The notes: generated by a model from the letters alone, not told the origin. A stretch of DNA of 64,000 nucleotides from SIRX01 sp965214475 (GCA_965214475.1 OZ243953.1:1364001-1428000), one strand, 5' to 3'. Positions 9,067 to 19,289 are shown, counted from the stretch's first letter. Numbers and translations: made by a program.

Positions 9067-9086
9067 AGTTACGCCCGCAAGGGCTG

Positions 9087-9092
9087 TAGAGT
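9087..9092 (+). promoter_or_regulatory. -10 box TAGAGT, leaderless start
   Basis: TAGAGT ends 7 nt before ATG 9100, with no ribosome binding site in between. The layout is the same as at 8223-8236. Confidence 0.45.
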
Positions 9093-9099
9093 AGGCCGG

Positions 9100-10194
9100 A
9101 TGGAAGCCAACTTCGGCACTACACAAGCCTATACAGTAGGAGTAGAAGAAGAGTTCCAGCTCGTCGATCTCGATAGCAGGGAGTTGGCCCCGGCGATAGA
9201 CGTCGTGCTCGCCGCAGGAGATGGCCTCGGCTGGATCACCTCTGAACTTTCTCAGTCTTGCGTGGAGCTTGTTTCCCCGGTGTTCGGCAACGTATCAGAG
9301 CTCGGCAGGAAACTCCCCGGCCTGCGCAGCAAGCTGGGTAAGCTGGCACGGAGTTGCGGAGTAGGACTCGTCGCAGCCGGGACCCACCCATTCTCGGACC
9401 CCGTCAAGCAGCCGTTTACTAGGGGCGAGCACCACCTGAGAGTCGAGGAGCAGATGGGTTGGGTCGCACGCACCCAGGCCATCTACGGGCTGCACGTCCA
9501 CGTAGCCGTGCCCGATAGAGAGACGGCTATCCGGGCGACAGGGGTTCTCTCGCGTCACGTGCCGCTCTTGATAGCTCTCTCCGGCAACTCTCCCTTCTGG
9601 CGCGGCTCAGATACCAGGCTGTCTTCAACGCGCATAAAAGTGTTCGAGATCTTCCCTCGCTCCGGTCTCCCGCCCGATTTCCGCGACTGGCAAGCTTTCG
9701 AGAACCACGTCGAAACCCTCGTCGCTTCCGGCAACATCCCGGACTACTCCTGGTGCTGGTGGGACGTGCGCCCGCATCCCAGGTTCGGGACTGTAGAACT
9801 TCGCTCCCCCGATGTGCAGACCGACGTCTCCTACACGATCTCCCTGGCGGCGTTGGTTCAGTGCCTGGTGGCGACGGCGGACGAGCGAGAGTCCGAGAAC
9901 CCACTGCTCACGGAGGAGAACAAGTGGCTCGCCACCCGCTATGGCCTGGATGCGGTTTTCTACGACTTCTCGGACGCGGAGAAACTCGGTGCAAAGGATC
10001 TAGCCCACCGATTGGTCGGGGAGCTAACGCCCGTCGCCCAGGACCTTGGCTGTGAAGACGAGTTGCAAGGTGTACTGGAAATAGTCGAACGCGGCAGCGG
10101 AGCAGAGCTACAGCGAGAGACCTTCGAAAAACGAGGCTCTCTCGAAGCAGTCGTTGACCGTCTGACGGATTCGACCACCTCCGTTCAAGCCTAA
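9100..10194 (+). CDS. YbdK-type carboxylate-amine ligase (GCS2 family)
   Basis: The 364-aa protein belongs to the GCS2 group of glutamate-cysteine ligase homologues: YTVGVEEEFQLVD at the N-terminus gives the ATP/Mg-binding acidic triad, followed by CVELVSP, THPF, YGLHVHV and the RPHPRFGTVELR segment. Members ligate an amino acid to the gamma-carboxylate of glutamate or act as weak gamma-glutamylcysteine synthetases; the actual product here cannot be read from sequence. Length is normal for the family. It probably has its own leaderless promoter and no functional partner nearby. Confidence 0.85.
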   Translation: MEANFGTTQAYTVGVEEEFQLVDLDSRELAPAIDVVLAAGDGLGWITSELSQSCVELVSPVFGNVSELGRKLPGLRSKLGKLARSCGVGLVAAGTHPFSDPVKQPFTRGEHHLRVEEQMGWVARTQAIYGLHVHVAVPDRETAIRATGVLSRHVPLLIALSGNSPFWRGSDTRLSSTRIKVFEIFPRSGLPPDFRDWQAFENHVETLVASGNIPDYSWCWWDVRPHPRFGTVELRSPDVQTDVSYTISLAALVQCLVATADERESENPLLTEENKWLATRYGLDAVFYDFSDAEKLGAKDLAHRLVGELTPVAQDLGCEDELQGVLEIVERGSGAELQRETFEKRGSLEAVVDRLTDSTTSVQA

Positions 10195-10343
10195 ACCAGG
10201 ATTTTCGGTGTGGCGGGTGTGGGTATACTTACCGTCACACGTCCAGGCTACGGTTATATTGGACGGCTGACAAAGTAATCGTTCTGCAAGCGATATAGCG
10301 GGCATTCTCCATAAGATCCATCGAACAAAGGAGTTTTGACGGC

Positions 10344-12011
10344 GTGACACCGAAACTCATACTCGGACCTCTTCTCCGGTATACGGATACCCAGGAGGCG
10401 ACCGTATGGGTCGAGACAGACGAGGCCTGCGAGGTAGCGGTGCAGGCCGGGGACTCCGTACACCATTCGCGCACTTTTCACGTTGAGGGCCACCACTACG
10501 CCCTGGTCCGCGTGACGGATCTGGGTCCCGCGGAATCCTACGAGTACTCAGTCACGCTAGACGACGAAAAGGTCTGGCCCGAGCCAAACTCAAAGTTCCC
10601 GCCGAGCGTCATTCGAACGTTGGATAAGGACGCCCCGTTCAAGCTGGCTTTCGGGTCTTGCCGGGTCGCGGTTCCACACGAGCCACCGTATACCCGCGAC
10701 GGTAAGGAAAATTCCAAGGGATACAACGTAGACGCTCTCTACGCCCTCGCCACCCGGATGCGACGAAGCCCCGAAGAGGAGTGGCCGGGGGCGCTGCTGC
10801 TGTTGGGGGACCAGATCTACGCAGACGAAATCTCCCTGGGCACGCTGGAATTCATCCGTTCCCGCCGCGACACGGAGCTACCTCCAGGAGAAGAAGTCGC
10901 GGACTTTGAGGAATACACCCACCTGTACCTGGACTCATGGGGAGAACCCGCCATCCGGTGGCTGCTATCCACCGTCCCGACGGCCATGATCTTCGACGAC
11001 CATGACGTAAACGACGACTGGAACACCTCCGAAGTGTGGCTGGAGGAGATGCGCGCCAAGCCCTGGTGGAACGAACGCATAACCGGCGGACTGATGTCTT
11101 ACTGGATCTATCAGCACCTCGGCAACCTCTCACCGGAGGAGCTAGAGAAAAACGAGATATTGGACAAAGTCAAAAAGGCTAACGATGCCGGGCAGATACT
11201 GCGCGACTTCGCCTACAAGGCCGACCGCAATCCTGAAGAAGTCCGCTGGAGCTTCCACCGCGACTTCGGTAACAACCGACTAGTCGTCGTAGACTCGCGG
11301 GCCGGACGGGTATTGACGGAGGGCAAACGCAAAATGGTGGACGACTTCGAGTGGGAGTGGGTAGAAGAGCACGCAACTGGTGGCTTCGACCACTTGCTGA
11401 TCGGGACCTCCATACCCCTCATCATGGCCCCGGGGATCCACCACCTGGAGAACTGGATCGAAGCGATCTGCGCCGGAGCCTGGGGGGAACGCGCCTCCCG
11501 CGCCGGAGAGTGGCTCCGCCAGCACATAGACATGGAACAGTGGCCCGCCTTTCGACACTCGTTCGATAAGTTTATAGAGTTGCTGCGGTCGGTCGAATCC
11601 GGCGAACGTGGCCCAGTCCCCAACTCCGTAGTTGTCCTCTCTGGCGATGTCCACCACACCTACCTCGCGGAGATAGACCTGACCGGTTCGCACAACGGCA
11701 GCGTCGCCTACCAGGCTACCTGCTCCCCATTCCGAAATCCGTTGCCCAGCGTTCTGCGCCCGGCTTTCCGCTTCGGTTGGTCGAGGACAGGCACGGTCGT
11801 TGGCAAGCTACTCTCAAGATCCGCCGGTGTCGAAGAATCAGAGGCCGAATGGAAGCTCACCCACGATGAGCCCTGGTTCGACAACCACGTCGCAACCCTC
11901 GAACTCAACAAAGATCAGGCCAGCCTGAACATAGAGCGGGCGATCTCCGACAGCGAAGAGAAACACAAAGATCCTGCCCTGCAAGACATCTTCAGGTATC
12001 GTCTCTCCTAA
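10344..12011 (+). CDS. PhoD-like alkaline phosphatase family protein
   Basis: The 555-aa protein has an N-terminal beta-sandwich-like region (to ~100) and a PhoD-type metallophosphatase domain with the metal-binding motifs in order: FGSCR (~115), LLGDQIYAD (~155), FDDHDVNDDW (~215) and LSGDVHHTY (~430). It should hydrolyse phosphodiesters or monoesters with bound Fe/Ca. No signal peptide or Tat motif is visible, so it probably stays in the cytoplasm, unlike classical secreted PhoD. The GTG 10344 start lies behind an AAAGGAG, with slightly long spacing. The cupin gene follows after 21 bp, suggesting one transcript. Confidence 0.88.
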   Translation: MTPKLILGPLLRYTDTQEATVWVETDEACEVAVQAGDSVHHSRTFHVEGHHYALVRVTDLGPAESYEYSVTLDDEKVWPEPNSKFPPSVIRTLDKDAPFKLAFGSCRVAVPHEPPYTRDGKENSKGYNVDALYALATRMRRSPEEEWPGALLLLGDQIYADEISLGTLEFIRSRRDTELPPGEEVADFEEYTHLYLDSWGEPAIRWLLSTVPTAMIFDDHDVNDDWNTSEVWLEEMRAKPWWNERITGGLMSYWIYQHLGNLSPEELEKNEILDKVKKANDAGQILRDFAYKADRNPEEVRWSFHRDFGNNRLVVVDSRAGRVLTEGKRKMVDDFEWEWVEEHATGGFDHLLIGTSIPLIMAPGIHHLENWIEAICAGAWGERASRAGEWLRQHIDMEQWPAFRHSFDKFIELLRSVESGERGPVPNSVVVLSGDVHHTYLAEIDLTGSHNGSVAYQATCSPFRNPLPSVLRPAFRFGWSRTGTVVGKLLSRSAGVEESEAEWKLTHDEPWFDNHVATLELNKDQASLNIERAISDSEEKHKDPALQDIFRYRLS

Positions 12012-12032
12012 AGTCCAGGCAAGGAGAGCCCC

Positions 12033-12425
12033 ATGAAAATAATTTCGTCCAACAACGTCGAGACCCGTCGCGGCCCGGAGGAATGGTTCACCGGAACCGT
12101 TTGGATGGACGTGGCCTCCGTCCCGCAGCCGGGCGCAGGCCTATTCCGCGTACTCTTCGAGCCCGGCGCCCGCACCAACTGGCACACGCACCCTGAAGGC
12201 CAGATCCTCTACGTCGTCACCGGCATGGGCCGAGTCCAGAAAGAAGGCGAAGAGGTACTTGAGATACACGCCGGAGACACCGTCTACATCGCCCCGGACG
12301 AAAAGCACTGGCACGGCGCCGCCCCCGACACCTTCATGGTCCACATGGCGATCAATCCCGCGCTAGAGACAGACGGTGCCACAAATTGGCTGGAACCGGT
12401 AACAGACGAGTACTACCTAGCGTAG
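12033..12425 (+). CDS. Cupin-domain protein
   Basis: This single-domain cupin of 130 aa has both conserved motifs: motif 1 TNWHTHPEGQILYVVTG with the His/His/Glu metal ligands and motif 2 GDTVYIAPDEKHWHG with the last His. It resembles small cupins annotated as quercetin-dioxygenase-like or as partners of carboxymuconolactone decarboxylases, but the substrate cannot be deduced. An AAGGAG precedes ATG 12033. It is probably co-transcribed with the PhoD-like gene and converges with the formate dehydrogenase operon, with only 6 bp between the two stop codons. Confidence 0.85.
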   Translation: MKIISSNNVETRRGPEEWFTGTVWMDVASVPQPGAGLFRVLFEPGARTNWHTHPEGQILYVVTGMGRVQKEGEEVLEIHAGDTVYIAPDEKHWHGAAPDTFMVHMAINPALETDGATNWLEPVTDEYYLA

Positions 12426-12431
12426 GTCCTT

Positions 12432-13469
12432 CTAAACGTTTCGATCTTGAAGCGGCAGATTTTCTCTCTGGGCGAAGGTGAAGGTAGCTTGCGGATCGCG
12501 GGCGGAGAGCGTCCCAGCGTCTATTACGGTGCGCCGGAGCAGGTAGCCCCCGATCAGGACCAGAACTGATGCGAGCAGGCTCCGTCCGCGGCTCTCCCGG
12601 CCCTGCAACAGTGCGAACGGGGCTAGCAGCCCGCCGATGACCGTGCCACCGAAGAACCAGGCCCCGACCTTGCCCGTGCGCAGCGGCTTGCCCCACGGTC
12701 CCATCTGATAGAGGGAGGCGGCGAGCAGGCCGCCTTCGAGCAAGAGCGAGCTCTTCTCAGCACGCCGCAACCCTTCGAGCGTCTTCTCCTCCCCCGCTCC
12801 GAACAGGTACAGAAGCAAGGATATTGCCGAAAGACCGGTGGACATCGCCGAGGTTACGAACAGCGGTCCCATCAGCACCGCGTTACGGGCCCAGATCGGC
12901 GTCGAGGTCAGGGCGATGAGGACACCCGTGTAAGCGCCTACGAAGAGTCCAAACGGCATCGCCAACGTCCCGATGAGACGATCCGGCAACCCGGAAAAGA
13001 GCCGTGCCAGGATGTTCTTACGCCCGAGCAAGCCATCTTCCGCAGCCTGCGATGCGGCCACGAGGCCTGTCAGGGAGGCGAAAGCGCTCAAACCCCAGGT
13101 TCCCATGCTCATCGGGGAGCGCCACTTGGCGATGCGGAGCATGTTATAGAAGCGTTCGGGTCGGCCCAGGTCGGAGATCAGGAGAAAGGGACTGAGGAGC
13201 ATGCAGATCAGGGTGGTGTACCTTCCGGCCCGGATGAGGGCCTTGTCGTCGTGGCCCATGAGTCGGGCTATGGTGTTTACCACGTGTGCCCCGGAGCCGA
13301 TGCCGCCGAGCCAGAAGTAGACCGGGATCTCCCACGTCCACGTATGCTCTTTTACCGGCGGAATGCCATAGTATCCTTGGTCCTGACGTTGGGAATCCGT
13401 CCTCGGGTGGTGCGAGGTCTCCACATGTCCGTTCCGCTGCTGCGGCGTCTCTTGCGTTGCTTCGGCCAT
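12432..13469 (-). CDS. NrfD/PsrC-type membrane anchor of formate dehydrogenase
   Basis: The 345-aa integral membrane protein has eight or nine hydrophobic segments; the first follows the family motif WTWEIPVYFWLGGIGSG. NrfD proteins bind quinone and pass electrons between an iron-sulfur subunit and the membrane pool without heme. It is the last gene of the operon fdhA-(111 aa)-fdhB-nrfD, 10 bp after fdhB. E. coli FDH-N uses a cytochrome b (FdnI) in this place; here the NrfD type replaces it. The N-terminal 40 residues are polar and rich in Gln/His. Confidence 0.9.
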   Translation of the reverse strand: MAEATQETPQQRNGHVETSHHPRTDSQRQDQGYYGIPPVKEHTWTWEIPVYFWLGGIGSGAHVVNTIARLMGHDDKALIRAGRYTTLICMLLSPFLLISDLGRPERFYNMLRIAKWRSPMSMGTWGLSAFASLTGLVAASQAAEDGLLGRKNILARLFSGLPDRLIGTLAMPFGLFVGAYTGVLIALTSTPIWARNAVLMGPLFVTSAMSTGLSAISLLLYLFGAGEEKTLEGLRRAEKSSLLLEGGLLAASLYQMGPWGKPLRTGKVGAWFFGGTVIGGLLAPFALLQGRESRGRSLLASVLVLIGGYLLRRTVIDAGTLSARDPQATFTFAQRENLPLQDRNV

Positions 13470-13479
13470 CTCTCCCCCT

Positions 13480-14316
13480 CTAGCTCTTGAATGCCCAGGC
13501 TACGACCGCGCCAAGAACTCCGGCGGCAACTATGCTGGCTACGCTGGCCTGATTTAGCTTGTCCTGCGGCAGGAACGGATGTCTTGGCAGGTTGTAGGTC
13601 TCCGGCTCGTCCATGAGGATGAACTTGGAGCGGTTGCCGTTTATACCGCCGGTCCCGCCAACCTCCGGTGTGCCGTAGACGTGGGCGTTCGTGTAGCCTT
13701 TGTCGTGGAGCGTCTGTATGCGCTCTTCGGCGATCTGCTCAAGCTCCTCGACCTCGCCGAACATGATGGAGTTCGTGGGACACGCCTTGGCGCAGGCGGG
13801 TTCGAGGCCGTCTATCTGGCGGTCGTAGCAGAGGGTGCATTTGAAGGCGCGGCCGTCTTCGGGGACGCGGGTGATGACTCCCCACGGGCAGGCCGGGATG
13901 CAGTACCCGCAGCCGTTGCAGACGTCGGGCTGGATAAAGACGTTGTCGAACTCGTTGTGGATGATCGCACCCGTCGGACACGACTGCTGGCACGGCGCCT
14001 CGACGCAATGCTTGCACACGTCGCTCATAAAGGTCCAACGTCCCAGGGCGTCCAGTTCCGCGCCACCGGGTAGTTGCTCCCGTACGTCCTCGGCGAGTGC
14101 GACGAGGTCCACGTCGCCGGTGAGTCGTTTCTTCTTCGGGTTCTCAATGAACGAGACGTGGCGCCAGGTGGTGCCGGAGAGCTGTTTGGTGTTGTCGTAG
14201 GAATCGCCGGTGAACTCGTAGCCGTCGGCGGGTAGCTGGTTCCACTGCTTGCAGGCCACCTCACACGCCTTGCACCCGATGCAGACCGTGGTGTCGGTCA
14301 GAAAGCCGGTCGCCAC
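13480..14316 (-). CDS. Formate dehydrogenase iron-sulfur (beta) subunit
   Basis: The 278-aa ferredoxin-type protein has four cysteine clusters for four [4Fe-4S] centres: CIGCKACEVACKQW, CKHCVEAPCQQSCPTG, CNGCGYCIPACPWG and CTLCYDRQ with ACAKACPT. A single membrane helix at the C-terminus (SIVAAGVLGAVVAWAF) anchors it, as in FdnH. It carries electrons from the alpha subunit to the NrfD anchor. Its start directly follows the stop codon of the 111-aa gene, so translation is coupled. Family and operon position leave little doubt about the role. Confidence 0.95.
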   Translation of the reverse strand: MATGFLTDTTVCIGCKACEVACKQWNQLPADGYEFTGDSYDNTKQLSGTTWRHVSFIENPKKKRLTGDVDLVALAEDVREQLPGGAELDALGRWTFMSDVCKHCVEAPCQQSCPTGAIIHNEFDNVFIQPDVCNGCGYCIPACPWGVITRVPEDGRAFKCTLCYDRQIDGLEPACAKACPTNSIMFGEVEELEQIAEERIQTLHDKGYTNAHVYGTPEVGGTGGINGNRSKFILMDEPETYNLPRHPFLPQDKLNQASVASIVAAGVLGAVVAWAFKS

Positions 14317-14652
14317 TTAACTTCTCCCTTCCATGACGCGTTGCCGGAGTTCGTAGACCGGCGCGGCGGGGTCGTTGCTGACGCGGAACATACGGCTGCC
14401 GAGCGCGGGACGCTGCGAATGGTAGATCCTCTCGACAACGCCCGTACCCCGGTTGTAGTAGACACCGGGCTCCAGCGGTTTGGAACTTCTTATGGGCTTG
14501 AGGTTCTTGGGGGCCATCTCGGGATGCTCGGCGAGCCAGGCTCCTAGCTCCAATAGCTCTTGCTGGAGCGACTCCCGGTGGGTCGTTTCTGCCTGCCAGG
14601 TGTCGCTTCCCGACTCGCCCGGCGTGCTGACGGTCCCCCGATAGTCCCTCAT
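14317..14652 (-). CDS. Small formate-dehydrogenase-operon protein, 111 aa
   Basis: I know no characterised function for it. It is soluble and hydrophilic, with a segment KNLKPIRSSKPLEPGVYYNR and a C-terminal SRMFRVSNDPAAPVYELRQRV. Its ATG overlaps the stop of the alpha-subunit gene by 4 nt and its stop abuts the beta-subunit start, so it is made in fixed ratio with the enzyme. A role as assembly factor or small subunit is inference from position. The compact coupling on both sides is strong evidence that it is a real gene. Confidence 0.7.
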   Translation of the reverse strand: MRDYRGTVSTPGESGSDTWQAETTHRESLQQELLELGAWLAEHPEMAPKNLKPIRSSKPLEPGVYYNRGTGVVERIYHSQRPALGSRMFRVSNDPAAPVYELRQRVMEGRS

Positions 14653-17600
14653 ACGCGACCGGCTTCAAGGTTGGCGGTAAATGCTTTAGCTTCGTGGATG
14701 GCGACGGTCGCCTCGGCGGTCATGGGAATCAGGTCGTTCACCACGTCACCCGTAACCACGCCGTTCTGGCCCCAATGATACGGGAGGCCGATGGTGTGTA
14801 GACTCCGGCCCTCGAAATTGTAGACCGGGATGCGATCGGAGACGAGTGCCCGGGTGTGAATGCTGCCCCGGCTCGTGGAGATGGTTACCCAATCGGCGTT
14901 ATCTACGCCTTTTTCCTGGGCCAACTCCGGGCTGATCTCACAGAACAGCTCGGGCTGTAGCTCGGAGAGCCAGGGCGTCCAGCGGCTCATCGCCCCGGTC
15001 GTGTGATGCTCGGTAAGCCGGTAGGTCGTGACGACGTACGGGTAATGCGGGTCCTGCGGCGGATTTATCGGGTTGTCGTCCCGATTTTCGTAGATCTTGG
15101 CCGCCGGATCGTACTGAACGTTCTCGTAGAGCAGGTTCGGGACCGGAGACTCGACCGGCTCGTAGTGCGTAGGGAGCGGCCCGTCTTTTACTCCCACCGT
15201 GGCGAGTAGCCAACCCTTGCCGTCGCCCTGCATGATGAACGGCCCGTCGCCGGGCAGCGCGTCTACGCCACTACTGTCGGGGTCGGGGCGGTAGGACGGT
15301 GGTTTTGTGGCCTCGAAGTCCGGGACGTCCAGGCCGGTCCACTGCTCCTGTTCCTCGTCCCACCAGACGTACTTTTTGCGCTCGCTCCAAGGTTTACCTT
15401 CGGGGTCGGCGGAGGCGCGATTGTAGAGGGTGCGACGGTTTGCGGGCCACGCCCAACCCCACTCGGCGGCGACGAGATCTTGTTCGGCGACGGGCTTGCG
15501 GCGGCGGGCCTGGTTTACGCCTTCAGCCATGCAGCCCGAGTAGATCCAACCTCCACAGGCCGTAGAACCGTCCGCCTGCAGATCCTTGAACCCGCTCACC
15601 GGCTCGCCGTCAGCAACCGTGTAGCCGTTGATCTCCTTGAGAATGCTCTCGATGTGCGGCTCCTCGTGCTCTCCCTCGGTCGGATAGTCCCACGTCATCG
15701 CCTGGATGAGCTTGTCGCGGGAGTCTTCGGAGTCTTTGTAGAGTTCTTTGATCTTACGTCCCAGGTGGAACACGAACCAGGCGTCGCTCCGGGCGTCGTC
15801 CGGTGGCTCTACGGACTTGTCGTGCCACTGCAACATCCGCTGCGTCTGGGTGAACGAGCCGTCCTTTTCGGCCACGAGTGCCGACGGCATGAAGAAGACT
15901 TCCGTGCCGCATTCCTCGGGGTTGCCGCCGAGCTTCCAGGCTTCGGCGGTCTCTATGCCATAGGCGTCGAGGACGACGAGCCAGTCGAGGTTGCGCAGTC
16001 CTTCCTGGGCTACTTGGACGTGCGGGCCGCCAACGGCGAAGTTCTGTCCGAAGACGAAGCAACCTTTCGTTACTCCGTCTTTCATGTTTAGGAGGGCCGG
16101 GTAGAAGGAATGGTCCTCCGAAATGCGCGGAAAGTAGTCGAAGAGATCGTCGCCGTTCTCAGGATCGAACGCCTCACCGTACCAGGCCTTCATTATGCTG
16201 GTGATGTATTTGGGGAAGTTGTTCCACCAGCCGGTTTCGGCGGTCTCGGTGCGGACGTAGTCATCCCAGGTGTCATGGTTCTTATTGGCGTTCGACATCG
16301 GGAGGTAGCCGGGGAGTACATTGTAGAGGGTGGCGATGTCTGTGGAGCCCTGAATGGTCGCGTGGCCCCGCAGCGCCATAATGCCGCCACCGGGACGACC
16401 GATGTTTCCGAGCAAGAGTTGGAGAATGGCGGCAGAGCGGATGATCTGGACCCCCTTGGAGTGCTGGGTCCAGCCGACCGCGTAACAGAACGCCGTCGTC
16501 TTCTCCCGCCCGGAGTTCTCGCAGATGGCCTCGGCGACCTTCAAGAACGCTTCCTTAGGGGTGCCGCAGATCCGCTCGACCATCTCCGGCGTGTACCGCT
16601 CGTAGTGGCGCTTGAGGATCTGGAACACGCATCGCGAGTCTTGGAGTGTCATATCATTGAGACGCTGCCGCTCGTTGTCCAGTCCATCGTCGCCCTCGTC
16701 TTTCAACTCTCCGACGAACTCGTCCTGGCTGCCGCCGGCTGCGGCGTGGCGTAGGGGCTGGCCCTGGTACTGCCAGGTTTCGGCGCTGTAAGAACTGGTC
16801 TCCTCATCCCAACCGGAGAAGAATCCTGTTGGGTCGGCATCGTCGAAGCGTTCGTCTATTAGGGTTGCGGCGTTGGTGAAGGCCTTGACGTATTCGTCGA
16901 AGTATTGCTCGTTATCTATGACGTACTTTATGAGACCGCCGAGAAAGGCTATGTCGGTGCCGGGACGGATCGGGGCGTAGATATCGCACATGGCGCTGGT
17001 GCGGGTAAAGCGCGGGTCTATGTGGATGAGCTTCGCACCCTTGTTCTTAGCGATCATGGGGTGGCGGAAACCGACGGGATGTGCCTCGGCCATGTTGGAG
17101 CCTTCGATAAGGATGCAGTCGGCGTTCTGCAGGTCCTGCAGGTTACCGGTCGCGCCGCCCCTACCGTACGAGATGCCCAGACCGGGCACCGTAGAACTGT
17201 GTCATATCCTCGCCTGGTTCGTAACTTGGGTGAAACCCATCGTGTGAAAGAGCTTGGTGACTAGGTAGTTCTCTTCGTTGTCTATGGCAGCCCCGCCGAT
17301 GGAAGCGACCCCGAGAGAGCGGCTAAGCTTCTTGCCCTCTTCGTTCTGCTCATCGTAGTTCTCGTCGCGGGTTTTTTTGAGGCGCGAGGAGATCATGGTC
17401 ATCGCCTCGTCTATCGAAAGGTCCTCCCACTCCGAGGAGTACGGCTTGCGGTAACGGACCTTTGTCCAGCGGTAGGGGGACACGTGTAATCCGAGTGTGG
17501 CGGAGCCTTTAGGACAGAGCGTGCCTTCGTTGATCGGGCTGTCCGGGTTGCCTTCGATGTCGATGATCTTGCCGTCCCGATGGTAGACCAGCGTCGAGCA

Positions 17601-17768
17601 ACCGACCGCACAGTACGGACAGACGCTCTCCGTCTTCCTTACACCCTCATCCGAGAGTCGTGACCGGATGTTTTTGGTTGCGGAGCTTACCGGATGATCT
17701 ACCTTAAACCCGACGTGATTCTTGAGCTTGGCCCAAAGCCCATCTCCCTCGGTGGTTTTTAGAAACAC
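14649..17768 (-). CDS. fdhA: Selenocysteine-containing formate dehydrogenase alpha subunit (FDH-N/O type)
   Basis: This molybdo/tungsto-bis-MGD enzyme oxidises formate to CO2. The 1039-codon frame contains one in-frame TGA at 17202-17204 (codon 189), exactly where FdnG has Sec196: NQARI-U-HSSTVPGLG aligns with NQARVUHGPTVA of the E. coli enzyme. A SECIS hairpin follows. The N-terminal [4Fe-4S] motif CPYCAVGC...CPKG is present, and the length equals FdnG (1015 aa). The start is GTG 17768 behind GAGAGGGG. No twin-arginine signal is seen, unlike FdnG, so the active site should face the cytoplasm. It heads the operon with the 111-aa, beta and NrfD genes. Software that stops at TGA would split it into two genes. 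Confidence 0.93.
17174..17204 (-). promoter_or_regulatory. Bacterial SECIS element of fdhA
   Basis: Directly after the UGA come 13 nt, then the stem UGCCC / GGGCA closing the apical loop GGUCU. The loop sequence and the 13-nt distance are the same as in the E. coli fdhF SECIS recognised by SelB. The element is inside the coding sequence and directs selenocysteine insertion. Confidence 0.9.
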
Positions 17769-18048
17769 CTTTACCCCTCTCTACGAAAGTCTCTGAATCT
17801 TAACTCCCAGATAGTATTCTACCCGCAAATTTCCAGGACGAACCAGCCGCTTAAAAATACATCTAAAAAATCGTATTGCACGAAGATCGGGCCTCTGATA
17901 CCGTGATTGAGCAATAATTTGAATGTCACTCGGGGACAGGGAAAGGAGGATTTTCCTAGGTCGTTAATCCATAGTTCTTAGTGCGAGTAGGTTTTTGTAC
18001 CCGCGCGCAGAGAAAAGCATCAAAACACTCAACGAAGGGAGACGCCTG
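17769..18048. promoter_or_regulatory. Divergent fdhA / formaldehyde dehydrogenase control region
   Basis: The 280-bp gap is AT-richer than its surroundings and must hold both promoters. On the minus strand a TAGAAT near 17815 may be the fdhA -10 box. On the plus side an AAGGGAG before ATG 18049 is the ribosome binding site of the dehydrogenase. A short palindrome ATTGAGCAAT lies near 17910. No riboswitch was recognised. Confidence 0.35.
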
Positions 18049-19266
18049 ATGGCGGACACTAACAGGATCGTGGTCTACAAGGGACCTGGAGAGGTAGCGG
18101 TCGAAGAGGACGAGTACCCAAAGCTCGAAGTACCCAAAGAGGTAGCCGATGCGATGGGGATGAGCGTGGAGGCGCCGCACGCGGCGATCTTGCGGATCGT
18201 CTCGACCAACATCTGCGGCTCGGACCAGCACATGGTTCGCGGCAGGACGACGGCGCCGGTCGGGCAGACGCTGGGACACGAAATAACCGGCGAAGTCGTT
18301 GAGGCTGGTAACGACGTCCAGTTCATCAAAGAGGGCGATATCTGCTCCGTTCCGTTCAACATCGCCTGCGGACGCTGCCGTAACTGCCGGGAGCGGAAGA
18401 CCGGCGTTTGTCAGAACGTTAACCCGGCGCGGGCGGGTTCGGCCTACGGCTACGTGGACATGGGCGGTTGGAAGGGCGGCCAGGCTAACTATGTGTTAGT
18501 ACCGTTCGCAGACTTCAACTTGCTACCGTTCCCAGACAAGGACCAGGCGCTAGAGAAGATCCTGGACCTCACCATGCTCTCGGACATCTTCCCCACCGGC
18601 TACCACGGCGCGGTCTCCGCCGGTGTTACGACCGGTTCTACGGTCTACGTCGCGGGCGCCGGTCCGGTAGGATTGGCGGCGGCCTACTCGGCCCAGGTTT
18701 TGGGCGCAGGTGTAGTCATCGTGGGCGACCTGAACGACCAGCGGCTGGAACAGGCCCGTACCTTTGGGTGCGAGACGATCAACGTTGGAGAGGATACGCC
18801 GATAGAGGAGCAGATCGCCAACATCGTCGGCGAGCCGGAGGTTGACTGCGCCGTAGACGCCGTCGGCTTCGAGGCGACCGGCCACGGCCCGGACGCGGGC
18901 GAAGCCCCGGCGGTCGTGCTGAACACCATCCAGGCCATCACGCGGGCGGGTGGCTCGCTCGGCATCCCAGGCCTCTACGTCACCGGCGACCCCGGCGCGG
19001 AAGACCCGGACGCCCAGCAGGGCACGCTCAAGATGAACTTCGGCCTCGGCTGGGCCAAGAGCCACGCCTTCTACACCGGCCAGTGCCCGGTTCTCAAGTA
19101 CAACCGGGAGCTGATGACGGCGATCCTGAACGACAAGGCGCACATCGCCGACGCCGTGAACGCCAAGGTCATCAGCCTCGACGAAGCTCCGCAGGGCTAT
19201 AAGGACTTCGACAAAGGTGCGGCCGAGAAGTTCGTCATCGACGCAAACGGCTACATCAACGGCTAG
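18049..19266 (+). CDS. Glutathione-independent formaldehyde dehydrogenase
   Basis: The 405-aa zinc-dependent MDR enzyme resembles Pseudomonas putida formaldehyde dismutase/dehydrogenase (about 398 aa), which oxidises formaldehyde to formate with bound NAD. Visible features are the catalytic-zinc motif TNICGSDQHMVRGR, the structural-zinc cluster CGRCRNCRERKTGVC, and the Rossmann motif GAGPVGLAAA, together with the long insertion typical of the formaldehyde-active branch. The frame is open from 17995, but AAGGGAG selects ATG 18049 (MADTNR). It lies divergent from the formate dehydrogenase operon, so its product formate can be oxidised there. A strong terminator follows. Confidence 0.92.
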   Translation: MADTNRIVVYKGPGEVAVEEDEYPKLEVPKEVADAMGMSVEAPHAAILRIVSTNICGSDQHMVRGRTTAPVGQTLGHEITGEVVEAGNDVQFIKEGDICSVPFNIACGRCRNCRERKTGVCQNVNPARAGSAYGYVDMGGWKGGQANYVLVPFADFNLLPFPDKDQALEKILDLTMLSDIFPTGYHGAVSAGVTTGSTVYVAGAGPVGLAAAYSAQVLGAGVVIVGDLNDQRLEQARTFGCETINVGEDTPIEEQIANIVGEPEVDCAVDAVGFEATGHGPDAGEAPAVVLNTIQAITRAGGSLGIPGLYVTGDPGAEDPDAQQGTLKMNFGLGWAKSHAFYTGQCPVLKYNRELMTAILNDKAHIADAVNAKVISLDEAPQGYKDFDKGAAEKFVIDANGYING

Positions 19267-19289
19267 CAACAACGTTCATAGGGGAAAGG

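Noticed and set aside
15480..16754. Two long plus-strand frames (203 and 214 codons) within fdhA
   Set aside because: Both are antisense to the formate dehydrogenase gene and show only the Val/Leu/Arg bias of such mirror frames.
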